DNA of 41,765 nt from Burkholderia sp. E7m39 (lineage in GTDB: Bacteria; Pseudomonadota; Gammaproteobacteria; Burkholderiales; Burkholderiaceae): contig BBSL01000025.1 of assembly GCA_001319865.1 (NCBI GenBank), positions 1 to 41,765 of the forward strand, given 5' to 3'. Positions within the stretch are counted from its first letter, which is position 1, and every line of letters begins with the position of its first letter. Shown one piece after another: positions 24,922 to 34,275 of the stretch. Under the pieces are notes generated by a model that saw only the letters and a list, made by a program, of their open reading frames with translations, was not told where the DNA came from and ran no database searches. The translations under genes were made by a program, and so were the position numbers.

Positions 24922-25599
24922 TCAGCCTTCGATGCGCCCGCGCGTCACGCCCAGCAGCGTCTCCATCGCGTGGCGCGCGCGGGGCGCGTCGCGATCGCGA
25001 ATCGCCTCGAACACGGCCGTGTGCTCGCCAAGCGACGCGTTGAACACATCCGCGCGTCTTGCGTTCAGCCGCAACTGCGCTTCCAGCGTCCGCTCGATCA
25101 ACGTGCCGAGCGGAATCAGCAATTCATTGCTGCAGGCGGTCAGCACGCCGAGGTGAAACTGCAGATCGGCGCGCACCCATTCGTCGACATTGCGGGCCGC
25201 CACCATCGCGGCATGCGCGGCGTCGAGCGCGGCGAACGTCGCGTCGCCATGCGAAGCGGCCGCGAGCGCGGCGGCGTAGGGCTCGATCATCTCGCGCATT
25301 TCCTGCAGCTTCAGCGCGAAATCCATCGCGGGCGCGACCCGCGAATACCAGTCGAGCAGATCGGCGTCCAGCAGATTCCACGCGGGCTTCGGACGCACGC
25401 GCGTACCGACGCGCGGCCGCGATTCGATCAGCCCTTTCGACGTCAGCGTGCGCAGCGCCTCGCGCAGCACGGTGCGGCTGACACCAAAGGTCTCCATCAA
25501 CTCCGCTTCGCGCGGCAGAACGGATTCGGGCGCGTAATCGCCGCGCAGGATGGCGGTGCCGAGCAGATACGCGACGCGGCCGTGCAGATCTCGCTGAAT
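24922..25599 (-). CDS. GntR-family regulator with FCD domain; apparent ATT start codon
   Basis: The frame encodes about 225 residues: an N-terminal winged helix (IQRDLHGRVAYLLGTAIL, then LPREAELMETFGVSRTVLRE, ALRTLTSKGLIESRPRVGT) and a C-terminal FCD ligand-binding domain with the metal-binding Asp/His pattern (FHLGVLTACSN, EHTAVFEAIRDRD). There is no ATG, GTG or TTG in frame upstream of TTG 25500, which would delete half of the DNA-binding domain; the frame closes at a stop at 25633-25635. However, AGGAG at 25611-25607 lies seven bases before ATT at 25599-25597, exactly where the protein should begin. I therefore give ATT as the likely start. It is divergent from dgoD and probably represses galactonate use (DgoR-like). 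Confidence 0.8.
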   Translation of the reverse strand: MQRDLHGRVAYLLGTAILRGDYAPESVLPREAELMETFGVSRTVLREALRTLTSKGLIESRPRVGTRVRPKPAWNLLDADLLDWYSRVAPAMDFALKLQEMREMIEPYAAALAAASHGDATFAALDAAHAAMVAARNVDEWVRADLQFHLGVLTACSNELLIPLGTLIERTLEAQLRLNARRADVFNASLGEHTAVFEAIRDRDAPRARHAMETLLGVTRGRIEG

Positions 25600-25690
25600 G
25601 TCGATTCTCCTGATGCGTTTGGAACTGGGCGATTATCGGCGATCACGCCCTCGCCCCCTAATGTCGCCGGCATGAAACCCTCGCCCGAAT

Positions 25691-25708
25691 AATACTATTA
25701 ATAGTATT
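25691..25708. promoter_or_regulatory. candidate GntR operator, perfect 18-bp palindrome
   Basis: AATACTATTAATAGTATT reads identically on both strands. It lies between the divergent GntR and dgoD genes, 92 bp from the first and 128 bp from the second, in the only AT-rich patch of the region. FCD-type GntR proteins bind such sites. Confidence 0.75.
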
Positions 25709-25758
25709 TATAGTCGGTTTTGTTGTAGCATGTGGCTCCTCAACCGGCGCACCGCCCG

Positions 25759-25776
25759 CGTCCCGATATCGGGACG
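25759..25776. promoter_or_regulatory. second perfect 18-bp palindrome upstream of dgoD
   Basis: CGTCCCGATATCGGGACG is a perfect palindrome 60 bp upstream of the dgoD start. Its GC-rich arms differ from the GntR-like site, so it may be a site for another regulator or a stem-loop in the dgoD leader. Confidence 0.55.
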
Positions 25777-25835
25777 AACGGCTCGGCGCGGCGCTCAAAC
25801 CGCAATCGGCTTTTTGCACGCAAAGGAGACGTCCC

Positions 25836-26984
25836 ATGAAGATCACCAAAATCGAGACATTCATCGTTCCGCCGCGCTGGTGTTTCGTGAAGATCGAGAC
25901 CGACGAAGGCATCGTCGGCTGGGGCGAGCCGGTTGTCGAAGGCCGCGCGCACACGGTCGCCGCCGCCGTCGACGAACTGTCCGACTATCTGCTCGGCAAA
26001 GACCCGCGCAACATCGAAGACCACTGGCAGGTCATGTACCGCGCGGGCTTTTATCGCGGCGGCCCGATTTCGATGAGCGCGATTGCGGGCGTCGATCAGG
26101 CGCTGTGGGACATCAAGGGCAAATTCCACGGCGTGCCCGTGCACACGCTGCTCGGCGGTCAGGTGCGCGACCGTATCAAGGTCTATTCGTGGATCGGCGG
26201 CGACCGTCCGAGCGACGTCGCGAACAATGCGCGCGCGGTGGTCGAGCGCGGCTTCAAGGCGGTGAAGATGAACGGTTCGGAAGAACTGCAGATCATCGAC
26301 ACCTTCGACAAGGTGCAAGGCGTCATCAACAACGTCGCGGCCGTGCGTGAAGCGGTCGGCCCGAACGTCGGCATCGGCGTGGACTTCCACGGCCGCGTGC
26401 ACAAGCCGATGGCGAAGGTGCTCGCGAAGGAACTCGATCCGTTCAAGCTGATGTTCATCGAAGAGCCCGTGCTGTCGGAAAACGTCGAAGCGCTGCGCGA
26501 CATCGTCAACCAGACGAGCACGCCTATTGCGCTCGGCGAGCGTCTGTACTCGCGCTGGGACTTCAAGCACATTCTCGCGGGCGGATACGTCGACATCATC
26601 CAGCCGGATGCGTCGCACGCGGGCGGCATCACGGAGTGCCGCAAGATCGCGTCGATGGCGGAAGCCTACGACGTCGCGCTCGCGCTGCACTGCCCGCTCG
26701 GCCCCATCGCGCTCGCCACGTGTCTGCAGATCGACGCTGTCAGCTACAACGCGTTCATCCAGGAACAGAGCCTCGGCATCCACTACAACCAGGGCAACGA
26801 CCTGCTCGACTACATCAGGAATCCGGAGGTCTTCAAGTACGAAGACGGTTTCGTGTCGATTCCGCAAGGTCCGGGTCTCGGCATCGACGTGAACGAAGAC
26901 AAGGTGCGCGAGATGGCGAAGATCGGCCACCGCTGGCGCAACCCGGTCTGGCGTCACGCGGACGGCAGCGTCGCCGAGTGGTAA
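25836..26984 (+). CDS. dgoD: D-galactonate dehydratase
   Basis: A 382-residue enolase-superfamily enzyme that dehydrates D-galactonate to 2-keto-3-deoxy-galactonate. The mandelate-racemase-like features are present: [20 protein letters not shown] start, metal ligands in [10 protein letters not shown] (Asp), FIEEPV (Glu) and [13 protein letters not shown] (Glu), the His of VDFHGR, and the Asp/His region [16 protein letters not shown] and [12 protein letters not shown]. Length matches E. coli DgoD (382). AAAGGAGA is eight bases before the ATG. No kinase (dgoK), aldolase (dgoA) or transporter (dgoT) is adjacent, so the rest of the pathway must lie elsewhere or the product enters another route. 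Confidence 0.95.
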   Translation: MKITKIETFIVPPRWCFVKIETDEGIVGWGEPVVEGRAHTVAAAVDELSDYLLGKDPRNIEDHWQVMYRAGFYRGGPISMSAIAGVDQALWDIKGKFHGVPVHTLLGGQVRDRIKVYSWIGGDRPSDVANNARAVVERGFKAVKMNGSEELQIIDTFDKVQGVINNVAAVREAVGPNVGIGVDFHGRVHKPMAKVLAKELDPFKLMFIEEPVLSENVEALRDIVNQTSTPIALGERLYSRWDFKHILAGGYVDIIQPDASHAGGITECRKIASMAEAYDVALALHCPLGPIALATCLQIDAVSYNAFIQEQSLGIHYNQGNDLLDYIRNPEVFKYEDGFVSIPQGPGLGIDVNEDKVREMAKIGHRWRNPVWRHADGSVAEW

Positions 26985-27013
26985 GCCGCAGCCTGCGTTA
27001 GCGCGATTGAGAC

Positions 27014-27041
27014 ACAAGCGCCGCCTGCGGGCGGCGCTTGT
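27014..27041 (+). terminator. hairpin after dgoD
   Basis: ACAAGCGCCGCC (27014-27025) and GGCGGCGCTTGT (27030-27041) form a perfect 12-bp stem with a TGCG tetraloop 30 bases after the dgoD stop. There is no real T-run, so it may act weakly as a terminator or protect the mRNA 3' end. The next 190 bases before the copD stop show no gene. Confidence 0.65.
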
Positions 27042-27230
27042 CATTGGATGATCCGCTGGCGCTCCGTGGTTTCGGCAACGACGTTACGTCAGCGGCGCGT
27101 ATCGGCCACGCGGCACGTTGTCGAGAAGCGCCGCAAGCCGGCCAAGCCGACGATAGCGCGCCACGCACTCGGCCGTATGCGGCACTTTGTTGCGTGCTCG
27201 CCGAGCGCGTCGCCACAGAGCCTCGCGCGT

Positions 27231-28160
27231 CTAGCCGAGCGCCGCATACCCCGGCACGCTATGCGACAGGACGGCCGCGGCAGCGAAGATACCGAGCATC
27301 GCGAGTGCCTCGAGATACAGCAGGTTCGCGAACGTGTGCGCATCCATCGTCGATGCCGTGCGGCGCAATCTGGGAAGCGCCGCGAAACGGTTCAGCCCCC
27401 CAAGCACGAGCGCGAGTGCGACAAGCGCAAGCTTGAGCAGCAGCACATGCCCCCAGGTGCTCGTTTCGATCGTCGCGAATGAATTGCCCGAGCCTCGCGC
27501 CGCGTTGAACACGCCCGTGAGCATGACGAGCGCGACGGCAACGAGCGATACGTTCGACAACTGCGTCGCCGTGCGGATCAGCACGCCGCGCGCGACGGAC
27601 GCACCCAGCGCGGGCAGCACCGACAACCCGGCCGCGAGCACGAGCCCGCCCCAGACGGCCGTCGTGAGTACGTGCAGCGTATGCATGCCGATGGCCGCCG
27701 ATGCCACGCCCGCGTCGGCCGCGTGCCCGAGCGACGCCTTGCCGCCCGCAATCGCGATCACGGCGAGCCACAGCAGCGCGTTGCGCAATACATTGGTCTG
27801 TCCTGCGAACGAAACGATCAGCAACATCAGCGCGCCCGCGAAAGCGATGCTCCAGCCAAAGCCGACGTGCGTCTGCGACAACATCGTCGGCACGACGCCG
27901 AATGCTTCGGGCAAACGCACGCCCGCCATTTCGGCCGCCTGATAAAGCAGCCAGCCAAGATCGGCCAGCACCAGCACGAGCGCGGAAACCTGCATCGACC
28001 GCTGCGCGCGCAACCACGCGGGACGCGCGGGCGCGATGCTCGACTGGGCGTCGTTGGCGAGCCACGCCCCGAGCAGCGCCGCGCCGACGGCAAACGCAAA
28101 CGCAACGTTCATGAGCGCGGCCATCGAGACCTGCCCGATCCACAATCCGTCGATCCTCAT
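27231..28160 (-). CDS. copD: CopD-family copper resistance membrane protein
   Basis: A 309-residue inner-membrane protein with about eight transmembrane helices and the CopD pattern of membrane His residues (MHTLHVLTTAVWGGLVLAAG near the middle). CopD works with periplasmic CopC in copper import or handling. The start MRIDGLWIGQ at 28160 overlaps the copC stop as ATGA, a strong sign of translational coupling; the longer frame is antisense-like N-terminal noise. No copA/copB genes are adjacent. Confidence 0.9.
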   Translation of the reverse strand: MRIDGLWIGQVSMAALMNVAFAFAVGAALLGAWLANDAQSSIAPARPAWLRAQRSMQVSALVLVLADLGWLLYQAAEMAGVRLPEAFGVVPTMLSQTHVGFGWSIAFAGALMLLIVSFAGQTNVLRNALLWLAVIAIAGGKASLGHAADAGVASAAIGMHTLHVLTTAVWGGLVLAAGLSVLPALGASVARGVLIRTATQLSNVSLVAVALVMLTGVFNAARGSGNSFATIETSTWGHVLLLKLALVALALVLGGLNRFAALPRLRRTASTMDAHTFANLLYLEALAMLGIFAAAAVLSHSVPGYAALG

Positions 28161-28534
28161 TTGACGGTAAAGGCGTAGCTGCCTTTCGTGCGGTGTCCAT
28201 CTTCGGCGACGGCCGCCCATTGCACGGTGTAGCGCCCCGGCGCGAGCGGCGACAGCGCGAGATGCATGGTGTAGTGGTCCGCGGCATCGACGGTGGAAGC
28301 CGTGGACGCGGCCGGCTTGCCATCGGCACCGACGAGCGCGATCTTGCTGAACGCCGGTTCGAGCGGCTCGCTGAACCGGATCGTCACGCTGGCAGGCGCG
28401 GCGACTTCGGCGTTGGGGGCGGGCTCGCGCAAGGTGGGATTGGCATGGGCCAAGGCGTTCGACGCGACGGCGAGCGACACGCCAGATGCCGCGAGCCAGC
28501 GAAGCGGCAAACGGGAAAGCAGGGAGAAAGTCAT
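28157..28534 (-). CDS. copC: periplasmic copper-binding protein CopC/YobA family
   Basis: A 125-residue exported copper protein. The signal peptide MTFSLLSRLPLRWLAASGVS continues to ALA|HANP, so the mature protein begins with the His that forms the N-terminal copper-binding group. The beta-barrel motifs SVTIRFSEPLEPAFSKI and AVAEDGHRTKGSYAFTV (second copper-ligand His) are typical. The start was set at the ATG beginning the signal peptide. It is the first gene of a copC-copD pair. The compact form without the Met-rich loop suggests a Cu(II)-only CopC. Confidence 0.92.
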   Translation of the reverse strand: MTFSLLSRLPLRWLAASGVSLAVASNALAHANPTLREPAPNAEVAAPASVTIRFSEPLEPAFSKIALVGADGKPAASTASTVDAADHYTMHLALSPLAPGRYTVQWAAVAEDGHRTKGSYAFTVK

Positions 28535-28611
28535 AGGCTGGCTGAAAGTGAAACGATCAAACGTACAGGGACGGTCGGGATAGTACGCTTCGATATGCCT
28601 GCGCCCGCTCA

Positions 28612-28650
28612 GTTCAATCACTGAGTTCAATGACTCGGTTCATTGACCGC
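28612..28650. repeat. three tandem 13-bp repeats upstream of copC
   Basis: GTTCAATCACTGA, GTTCAATGACTCG and GTTCATTGACCGC follow one another without gaps. They lie about 80-115 bp upstream of the copC start. On the copC strand each gives a TTGAAC- or AATGAAC-type word, so they may be repeated regulator sites or -35-like elements. Confidence 0.6.
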
Positions 28651-28909
28651 AAAGCATGGGGGCGGGCATGGCGGGTGCGAAGCCCTACACGAACCGGCTC
28701 AAAACAGGAACAGGGGCGATGCAACGAAGCGACAGTCGACGTCCGCGCAAAATGCGCAATCTTAAAATAGTTGGAAGCGCTACCGCCAGGCCGACCCTCG
28801 GTTGCAGCCCTGAGCCGTTGCCGGCAAGATGACCGACGATTGCGTCAACTTGTCGCATCTGCGGTGTCGTCGAGGCGCGTCACGTGGGATTTTCGTCGCG
28901 TGTGGCAAA
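28651..28909. other. non-coding spacer between copC and cytochrome operon
   Basis: No gene is supported in this 260-bp stretch, which with its flanks makes a 480-bp divergent intergenic region. It contains an AT-rich word (TTAAAATAG near 28763) but no structure or ribosome binding site that I can interpret. Confidence 0.5.
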
Positions 28910-28938
28910 TAGTCACCATTAGCCAGCGATGATAGAAT
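28910..28938 (+). promoter_or_regulatory. candidate promoter of the cytochrome c pair
   Basis: TAGTCA (28910-28915), 17-bp spacer, TAGAAT (28933-28938). The -10 is good and the -35 is moderate. The predicted leader before the first cytochrome gene is about 70 bases. Confidence 0.5.
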
Positions 28939-29016
28939 GCTGCGTCGCCGCGCAGCGTCTGCAGCTTTATCGCGCTGCACACACCGATCCGTTCGAAGTT
29001 CGGCCAGTCCCCGATA

Positions 29017-29751
29017 ATGATGGAGTCACGCGTGTCTTCAAGACGCATTTTCCGCCCGTTGCTCGCCCTGGTGTTGATCGGGTGCGCAGGCGTATTGAGC
29101 GCTGCGAAAGCGCAAACTCAGCCCCAGGCTCCGGACACGATGGAAGCGCGCGTGCAAGGCTGCACGGCGTGCCACGGATCGAAAGGCCAGGGCACCGACA
29201 ACGACTACTTTCCGCGTCTCGCGGGCAAGCCGGCCGAGTATCTCTTCAACCAGTTGAAGAACTTCCGTGAAGGCCGCCGCCGTTATCCGCCGATGAACTA
29301 CCTCGTCACGTATCTCTCGGACGACTACCTTCACGACATCGCGACTTACTTCTCGCAGCAGCGTCCGCCGTATCCGACGCCGTCGAAGCCCACGGTGTCC
29401 GACGCAACGCTTGCGCGCGGCAAGGAAATCGTGCTGAACGGCGACGCGTCGCGGCAGATCCCTGCTTGCGCGGCATGCCACGGCAAGCTGCTGACGGGCA
29501 TGGAGCCGGCCATCCCCGGTCTGGTCGGCCTGCATATGGACTACATCAGCGCGCAGCTGGGCGCGTGGCGTTCGGGTTCGCGCCATGCCATCGAGCCTGA
29601 CTGCATGCACACGATCGCCACGCGTCTGACGGACGCCGACGTGAACGCAGTCGCCGCGTGGCTCTCCACTCAGCAAGCGCCGCAGAACCCTGTGCCGGCG
29701 CCCGCCAAATCGTTGAAGACTCCGCTTGCCTGCGGCAGCGAACCGCAATAA
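29017..29751 (+). CDS. diheme cytochrome c (c4-like)
   Basis: A 244-residue exported electron carrier. An N-terminal signal segment (LLALVLIGCAGVLSAAKA) is followed by two cytochrome c domains with CxxCH motifs CTACH (residues 49-53) and CAACH (151-155); candidate distal Met ligands lie in the segment PPMNYLVTYL near residue 93 and in GMEPAIPG or the later CMHTIATRL region. The two-domain layout is that of cytochrome c4. It is followed after 20 bases by a triheme cytochrome gene, so the two make an operon and probably one electron-transfer chain. Confidence 0.92.
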   Translation: MMESRVSSRRIFRPLLALVLIGCAGVLSAAKAQTQPQAPDTMEARVQGCTACHGSKGQGTDNDYFPRLAGKPAEYLFNQLKNFREGRRRYPPMNYLVTYLSDDYLHDIATYFSQQRPPYPTPSKPTVSDATLARGKEIVLNGDASRQIPACAACHGKLLTGMEPAIPGLVGLHMDYISAQLGAWRSGSRHAIEPDCMHTIATRLTDADVNAVAAWLSTQQAPQNPVPAPAKSLKTPLACGSEPQ

Positions 29752-29771
29752 GGCACCGGGAGAGACAAACA

Positions 29772-31070
29772 ATGAAACGCAAGTCTTTGTTCGCGCTTTC
29801 GGCTGTCGTCCTGGTTGCGGCCGCCGCGCTCGTTCCCGTCCTGTGGTCGGGCAGCGACTACCTGCACAACGGCACGGCCGTCGCCGCCACGCCAGCCGAT
29901 CAGGCGGATCTGATCAAGAAGGGCGAATACCTCGCCCGCGCCGGCGACTGTATCGCCTGCCATACGGTGCGCGGCGGCAAGGAATTCGCCGGCGGCCTGC
30001 CCATGCTGACGCCGTTCGGCACGATGTTCACGCCGAACATCACGCCTGACGACCAGTACGGCATCGGCAAGTGGACGCAGGACGACTTCTATCGCGCGAT
30101 GCACACGGGCCGCTCGAAAGACGGCAGCCTGCTCTATCCGGGCTTCCCGTTCACGAGCTACACAAAAGTTACGCGCGCCGACGCGGATGCGATCTACGCC
30201 TACCTGCGCTCGATTCCGCCCGTCGCCGTACCGAGCCGTCCGCACGAGCTGAAGTTCCCGTTCAACAACCGCAATCTGCTGATCGGCTGGCGTACGCTGT
30301 TCTTCCGTGAAGGCGAGTACAAACCCGATCCCACCAAATCGGTAGAATGGAACCGTGGCGCGTATCTGATCGAAGGCCTCGGCCACTGCGGCATGTGCCA
30401 CACGTCGATCAACGCGATGGGCGGCCCAGTCAACTCGGCGGCATTCGCGGGCGGTCTGATTCCGCTGCAGAACTGGTATGCGCCTTCGTTGACGTCGAAT
30501 AAGGAAGCCGGCCTCGGCGACTGGGACATCAAGGACATCTCCGATCTGCTGAAGACGGGCGTGTCGCAGCGGGGCGCGGTGTTCGGTCCGATGGCCGAAG
30601 TGGTTCACAACAGCCTGCAGTACATGACGGACGAAGACATCCACGCGATGTCGACGTACCTGAAGACGATTCCGCAAAAGGACGAGGCGCCTGAGCATCT
30701 GCAACTGGAAACGTCGCAACAGTTCGGCAGCGAACTCTTGAAGCAAGGTCAGAAGATCTACGCTGACAACTGCGCGAAGTGCCATGAGGCAAACGGTCTG
30801 GGCCGGCCGCCGGCGTATCCGCCGCTGGCGAACAACCCGTCGATCCAGATGCCGTCGGCCGTCAACCCGATTCGCATGGTGCTGAATGGCGGCTATCCGC
30901 CGAGCACGGGCGGCAATCCGAAGCCGTTTGGCATGCCGCCGTTCGCGCAGGCGCTGTCGAATCAGGAAGTGGCCGCCGTCGTGACGTACATCCGTCAGTC
31001 GTGGGGCAACCACGGTTCGGCTGTATCGCCGCAACAAGTGTCCGATCTGCGTTCGGCGCCGCTCGACTGA
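29772..31070 (+). CDS. triheme c-type cytochrome, alcohol/sugar dehydrogenase cytochrome-subunit type
   Basis: A 432-residue protein with an N-terminal membrane anchor or signal (LFALSAVVLVAAAALVPVLW) and three CxxCH hemes: CIACH (about residues 60-64), CGMCH (about 208) and CAKCH (about 337). The pattern GEYLARAGDCIACHTVRGGKEFAGG and ITPDDQYGIGKWTQDDFYRAMHTG (seen as GEYLARAGDC, then ITPDDQYGIGKW) is that of the membrane cytochrome subunit of periplasmic alcohol, gluconate and aldehyde dehydrogenases. No dehydrogenase subunit lies beside it, so it may pass electrons between cytochromes and an oxidase. The start has GGGAGAG upstream. Confidence 0.92.
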   Translation: MKRKSLFALSAVVLVAAAALVPVLWSGSDYLHNGTAVAATPADQADLIKKGEYLARAGDCIACHTVRGGKEFAGGLPMLTPFGTMFTPNITPDDQYGIGKWTQDDFYRAMHTGRSKDGSLLYPGFPFTSYTKVTRADADAIYAYLRSIPPVAVPSRPHELKFPFNNRNLLIGWRTLFFREGEYKPDPTKSVEWNRGAYLIEGLGHCGMCHTSINAMGGPVNSAAFAGGLIPLQNWYAPSLTSNKEAGLGDWDIKDISDLLKTGVSQRGAVFGPMAEVVHNSLQYMTDEDIHAMSTYLKTIPQKDEAPEHLQLETSQQFGSELLKQGQKIYADNCAKCHEANGLGRPPAYPPLANNPSIQMPSAVNPIRMVLNGGYPPSTGGNPKPFGMPPFAQALSNQEVAAVVTYIRQSWGNHGSAVSPQQVSDLRSAPLD

Positions 31071-31088
31071 GCGTCGTCTGGTCGTTAG

Positions 31089-31130
31089 GGGCGCGGCCTG
31101 CGGTTATCGCGGCCGCGCCCTTCGCTTTTT
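31089..31130 (+). terminator. intrinsic terminator after cytochrome operon
   Basis: GGGCGCGGCC (31089-31098) and GGCCGCGCCC (31111-31120) form a perfect 10-bp stem with a 12-base loop, followed by TTCGCTTTTT. It is 18 bases after the stop codon. Confidence 0.85.
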
Positions 31131-31243
31131 GCAGAACCGTAGTCGAAAAGTCTCATCGCCGGCGTATCGGACAGTCGACATATCGGACCGTGAGTCCCGT
31201 GTCGCATGTCGGATGATGTGGGCATCATGTAGGAGAGAGTAGC

Positions 31244-31864
31244 GTGCATGTCGGAGAGCGTCTGAACAGCATCACTCACCTCGTCGGCGCCGTACTGTCG
31301 GTGGCGGGGCTGGCGACGCTCGTGACGATGGGCGCGCTCGACGGCGATGCGTACAAGGTGGTGAGCTTCAGCGTCTACGGCGCCATGCTCTGTGCGCTGT
31401 ACGGCATCTCGACGCTGTACCACAGCGTGAGTGGTCCGCGTCTGAAGGCGATCTTGCAGAAGTGCGATCACTCTGCGATTTATCTGCTGATCGCGGGTAG
31501 CTACACGCCGTTCACGCTGGTCACGCTGCGTGGTCCGTGGGGTTGGTCGCTGTTCGGCGTGAGCTGGGCTCTGGCCGCGCTCGGTATCATGCAGGAACTG
31601 ACGCTCGGGCGACGCACCCGCAGCGTATCGATGGTGCTCTATGTGCTGATGGGATGGCTCGCGCTCGTTGCCGTCCGCCCGCTGGTCACTGCGTTGCCGG
31701 CCGCGGGCACGGCCTGGCTGCTCGCAGGCGGGCTCATCTATAGCGCGGGCATCTATTTCTTCATCAACGACGAGCGCATCCGGCACGGACACGGCATCTG
31801 GCACCTGTTCGTACTCGCCGGCAGTCTGTGTCAGTTCGTCAGCGTCGCGCGTTATGTCGCATGA
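31244..31864 (+). CDS. hemolysin III / PAQR-family membrane protein (TrhA/YqfA-like)
   Basis: A 206-residue inner-membrane protein with seven predicted helices. The family signatures are ERLNSITHLVGAVLS at the N-terminus, LYHSVSGPRLKAILQKCDHSAIYLLIAGSYTPFTL (read as ALYGISTLYHS and KCDHSAIYLLIAGSYTPF) and GHGIWHLFVLAGS near the end; the conserved Ser, Asp and His residues are those of the zinc-site hydrolase-like PAQR fold. The GTG start at 31244 has AGGAGAG upstream. True haemolysin activity is doubtful; relatives affect membrane lipid homeostasis. Confidence 0.92.
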   Translation: MHVGERLNSITHLVGAVLSVAGLATLVTMGALDGDAYKVVSFSVYGAMLCALYGISTLYHSVSGPRLKAILQKCDHSAIYLLIAGSYTPFTLVTLRGPWGWSLFGVSWALAALGIMQELTLGRRTRSVSMVLYVLMGWLALVAVRPLVTALPAAGTAWLLAGGLIYSAGIYFFINDERIRHGHGIWHLFVLAGSLCQFVSVARYVA

Positions 31865-32060
31865 GGCGCGCGGCGGCGGATGCAACTTAATGCCAGTCGA
31901 CGTGTCTGCATAGCGCGTCGAGCAATTCGGCACGCACTGCGCGTGCCGCCGATTTCTCCGCGAACGGTGACTGTCGGGCGAGCAATTATGCGAATCGCCC
32001 GCGAACGCGCCTGATGGCTGCGTTCAATCCGTTCGCACAATTGCATTGCAAAGAGTTTTT

Positions 32061-33587
<1,527 letters not shown>

Positions 33588-33614
33588 CGCGCGTTCCACA
33601 GTGCACTGAAATGG

Positions 33615-33640
33615 GATGCCCGCGTTCCTGAACGGGCATC
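33615..33640. terminator. hairpin between convergent helicase and FMN-binding genes
   Basis: GATGCCCG (33615-33622) and CGGGCATC (33633-33640) form a perfect 8-bp stem around a 10-base loop in the 58-bp space between two convergent genes. No T-run is seen, so it is only a probable bidirectional terminator. Confidence 0.55.
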
Positions 33641-33645
33641 TACCG

Positions 33646-34170
33646 TTACCTGCCAGCCGCCGCGCCGCCGGCGGCTTTCTTCAGCCACTCGACCTGCTGC
33701 GTCCAGCGCTCGAGCACCGCGCCCTTCCCCTCTCCCAGTTCGAACGTGATCCCCGACGTCAGCCGCGCATAGGGCACACGCTGCGATTCGCCGGATTCGA
33801 TCGCCCCTGCGAAACAGGCGAGCTCCGCCTCGTCGGCGTTCACGCGCGTGAGCGCGAGTTGTATCTGATAGAAAGCGTCATCGAATACGAACGTCAGCGC
33901 CGCCCGGCCGTTGCGCGCGATCGCCTGCGTCGCGCGCGATTGCGGCCATAACGCGATGCACAGCGTGCGCGAGTCAGGCGCATACAATTCGCCGATGCCG
34001 AGCAGCGACGTGCGCAGATGCGTGCCGCTAGCATCCGTCGTCAACAACGAGGCCGTAAAGCCGACTTTCGATGCAAGCGCTGCGCCGTCGAACAGTGCGC
34101 GCAATTCGATGGGCCACTCGTCGAACACCTGTTGATCAAGTGCGCGCTGCGAGCCCGTTGACGATGTCAT
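33646..34170 (-). CDS. pyridoxamine 5'-phosphate oxidase-like FMN-binding protein
   Basis: A 174-residue protein with the split-barrel flavin-binding pattern: KVGFTASLLTTDASGTHLRTSLLGIGELYAPDSRTLCIALWPQSRATQAI (seen as HLRTSLLGIGELYAP and TLCIALWPQSRATQAIARNG) and AALTFVFDDAFYQIQLAL. The function is unknown; such proteins are often general stress-type flavoproteins. ATG at 34170 was chosen over 34185 because GGAGG, eight bases upstream of it, overlaps the earlier ATG. It lies about 105 bp downstream of the di-iron protein on the same strand. Confidence 0.75.
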   Translation of the reverse strand: MTSSTGSQRALDQQVFDEWPIELRALFDGAALASKVGFTASLLTTDASGTHLRTSLLGIGELYAPDSRTLCIALWPQSRATQAIARNGRAALTFVFDDAFYQIQLALTRVNADEAELACFAGAIESGESQRVPYARLTSGITFELGEGKGAVLERWTQQVEWLKKAAGGAAAGR

Positions 34171-34275
34171 ATGCGTGTCCTCCATTGTCGTTCGCGCGGG
34201 CGCCCCTCATGCCGCGCGCGCAATGCAGATGGCCCGCGCGCAGCGGGCCATCCGTCTTTCAACGATCTGCCGCGT

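Noticed and set aside
29658..29771. N-terminal extension of the triheme cytochrome into the preceding gene
   Set aside because: The signal/anchor starts at 29772 with a ribosome binding site; the upstream part is an out-of-frame reading of the diheme cytochrome.
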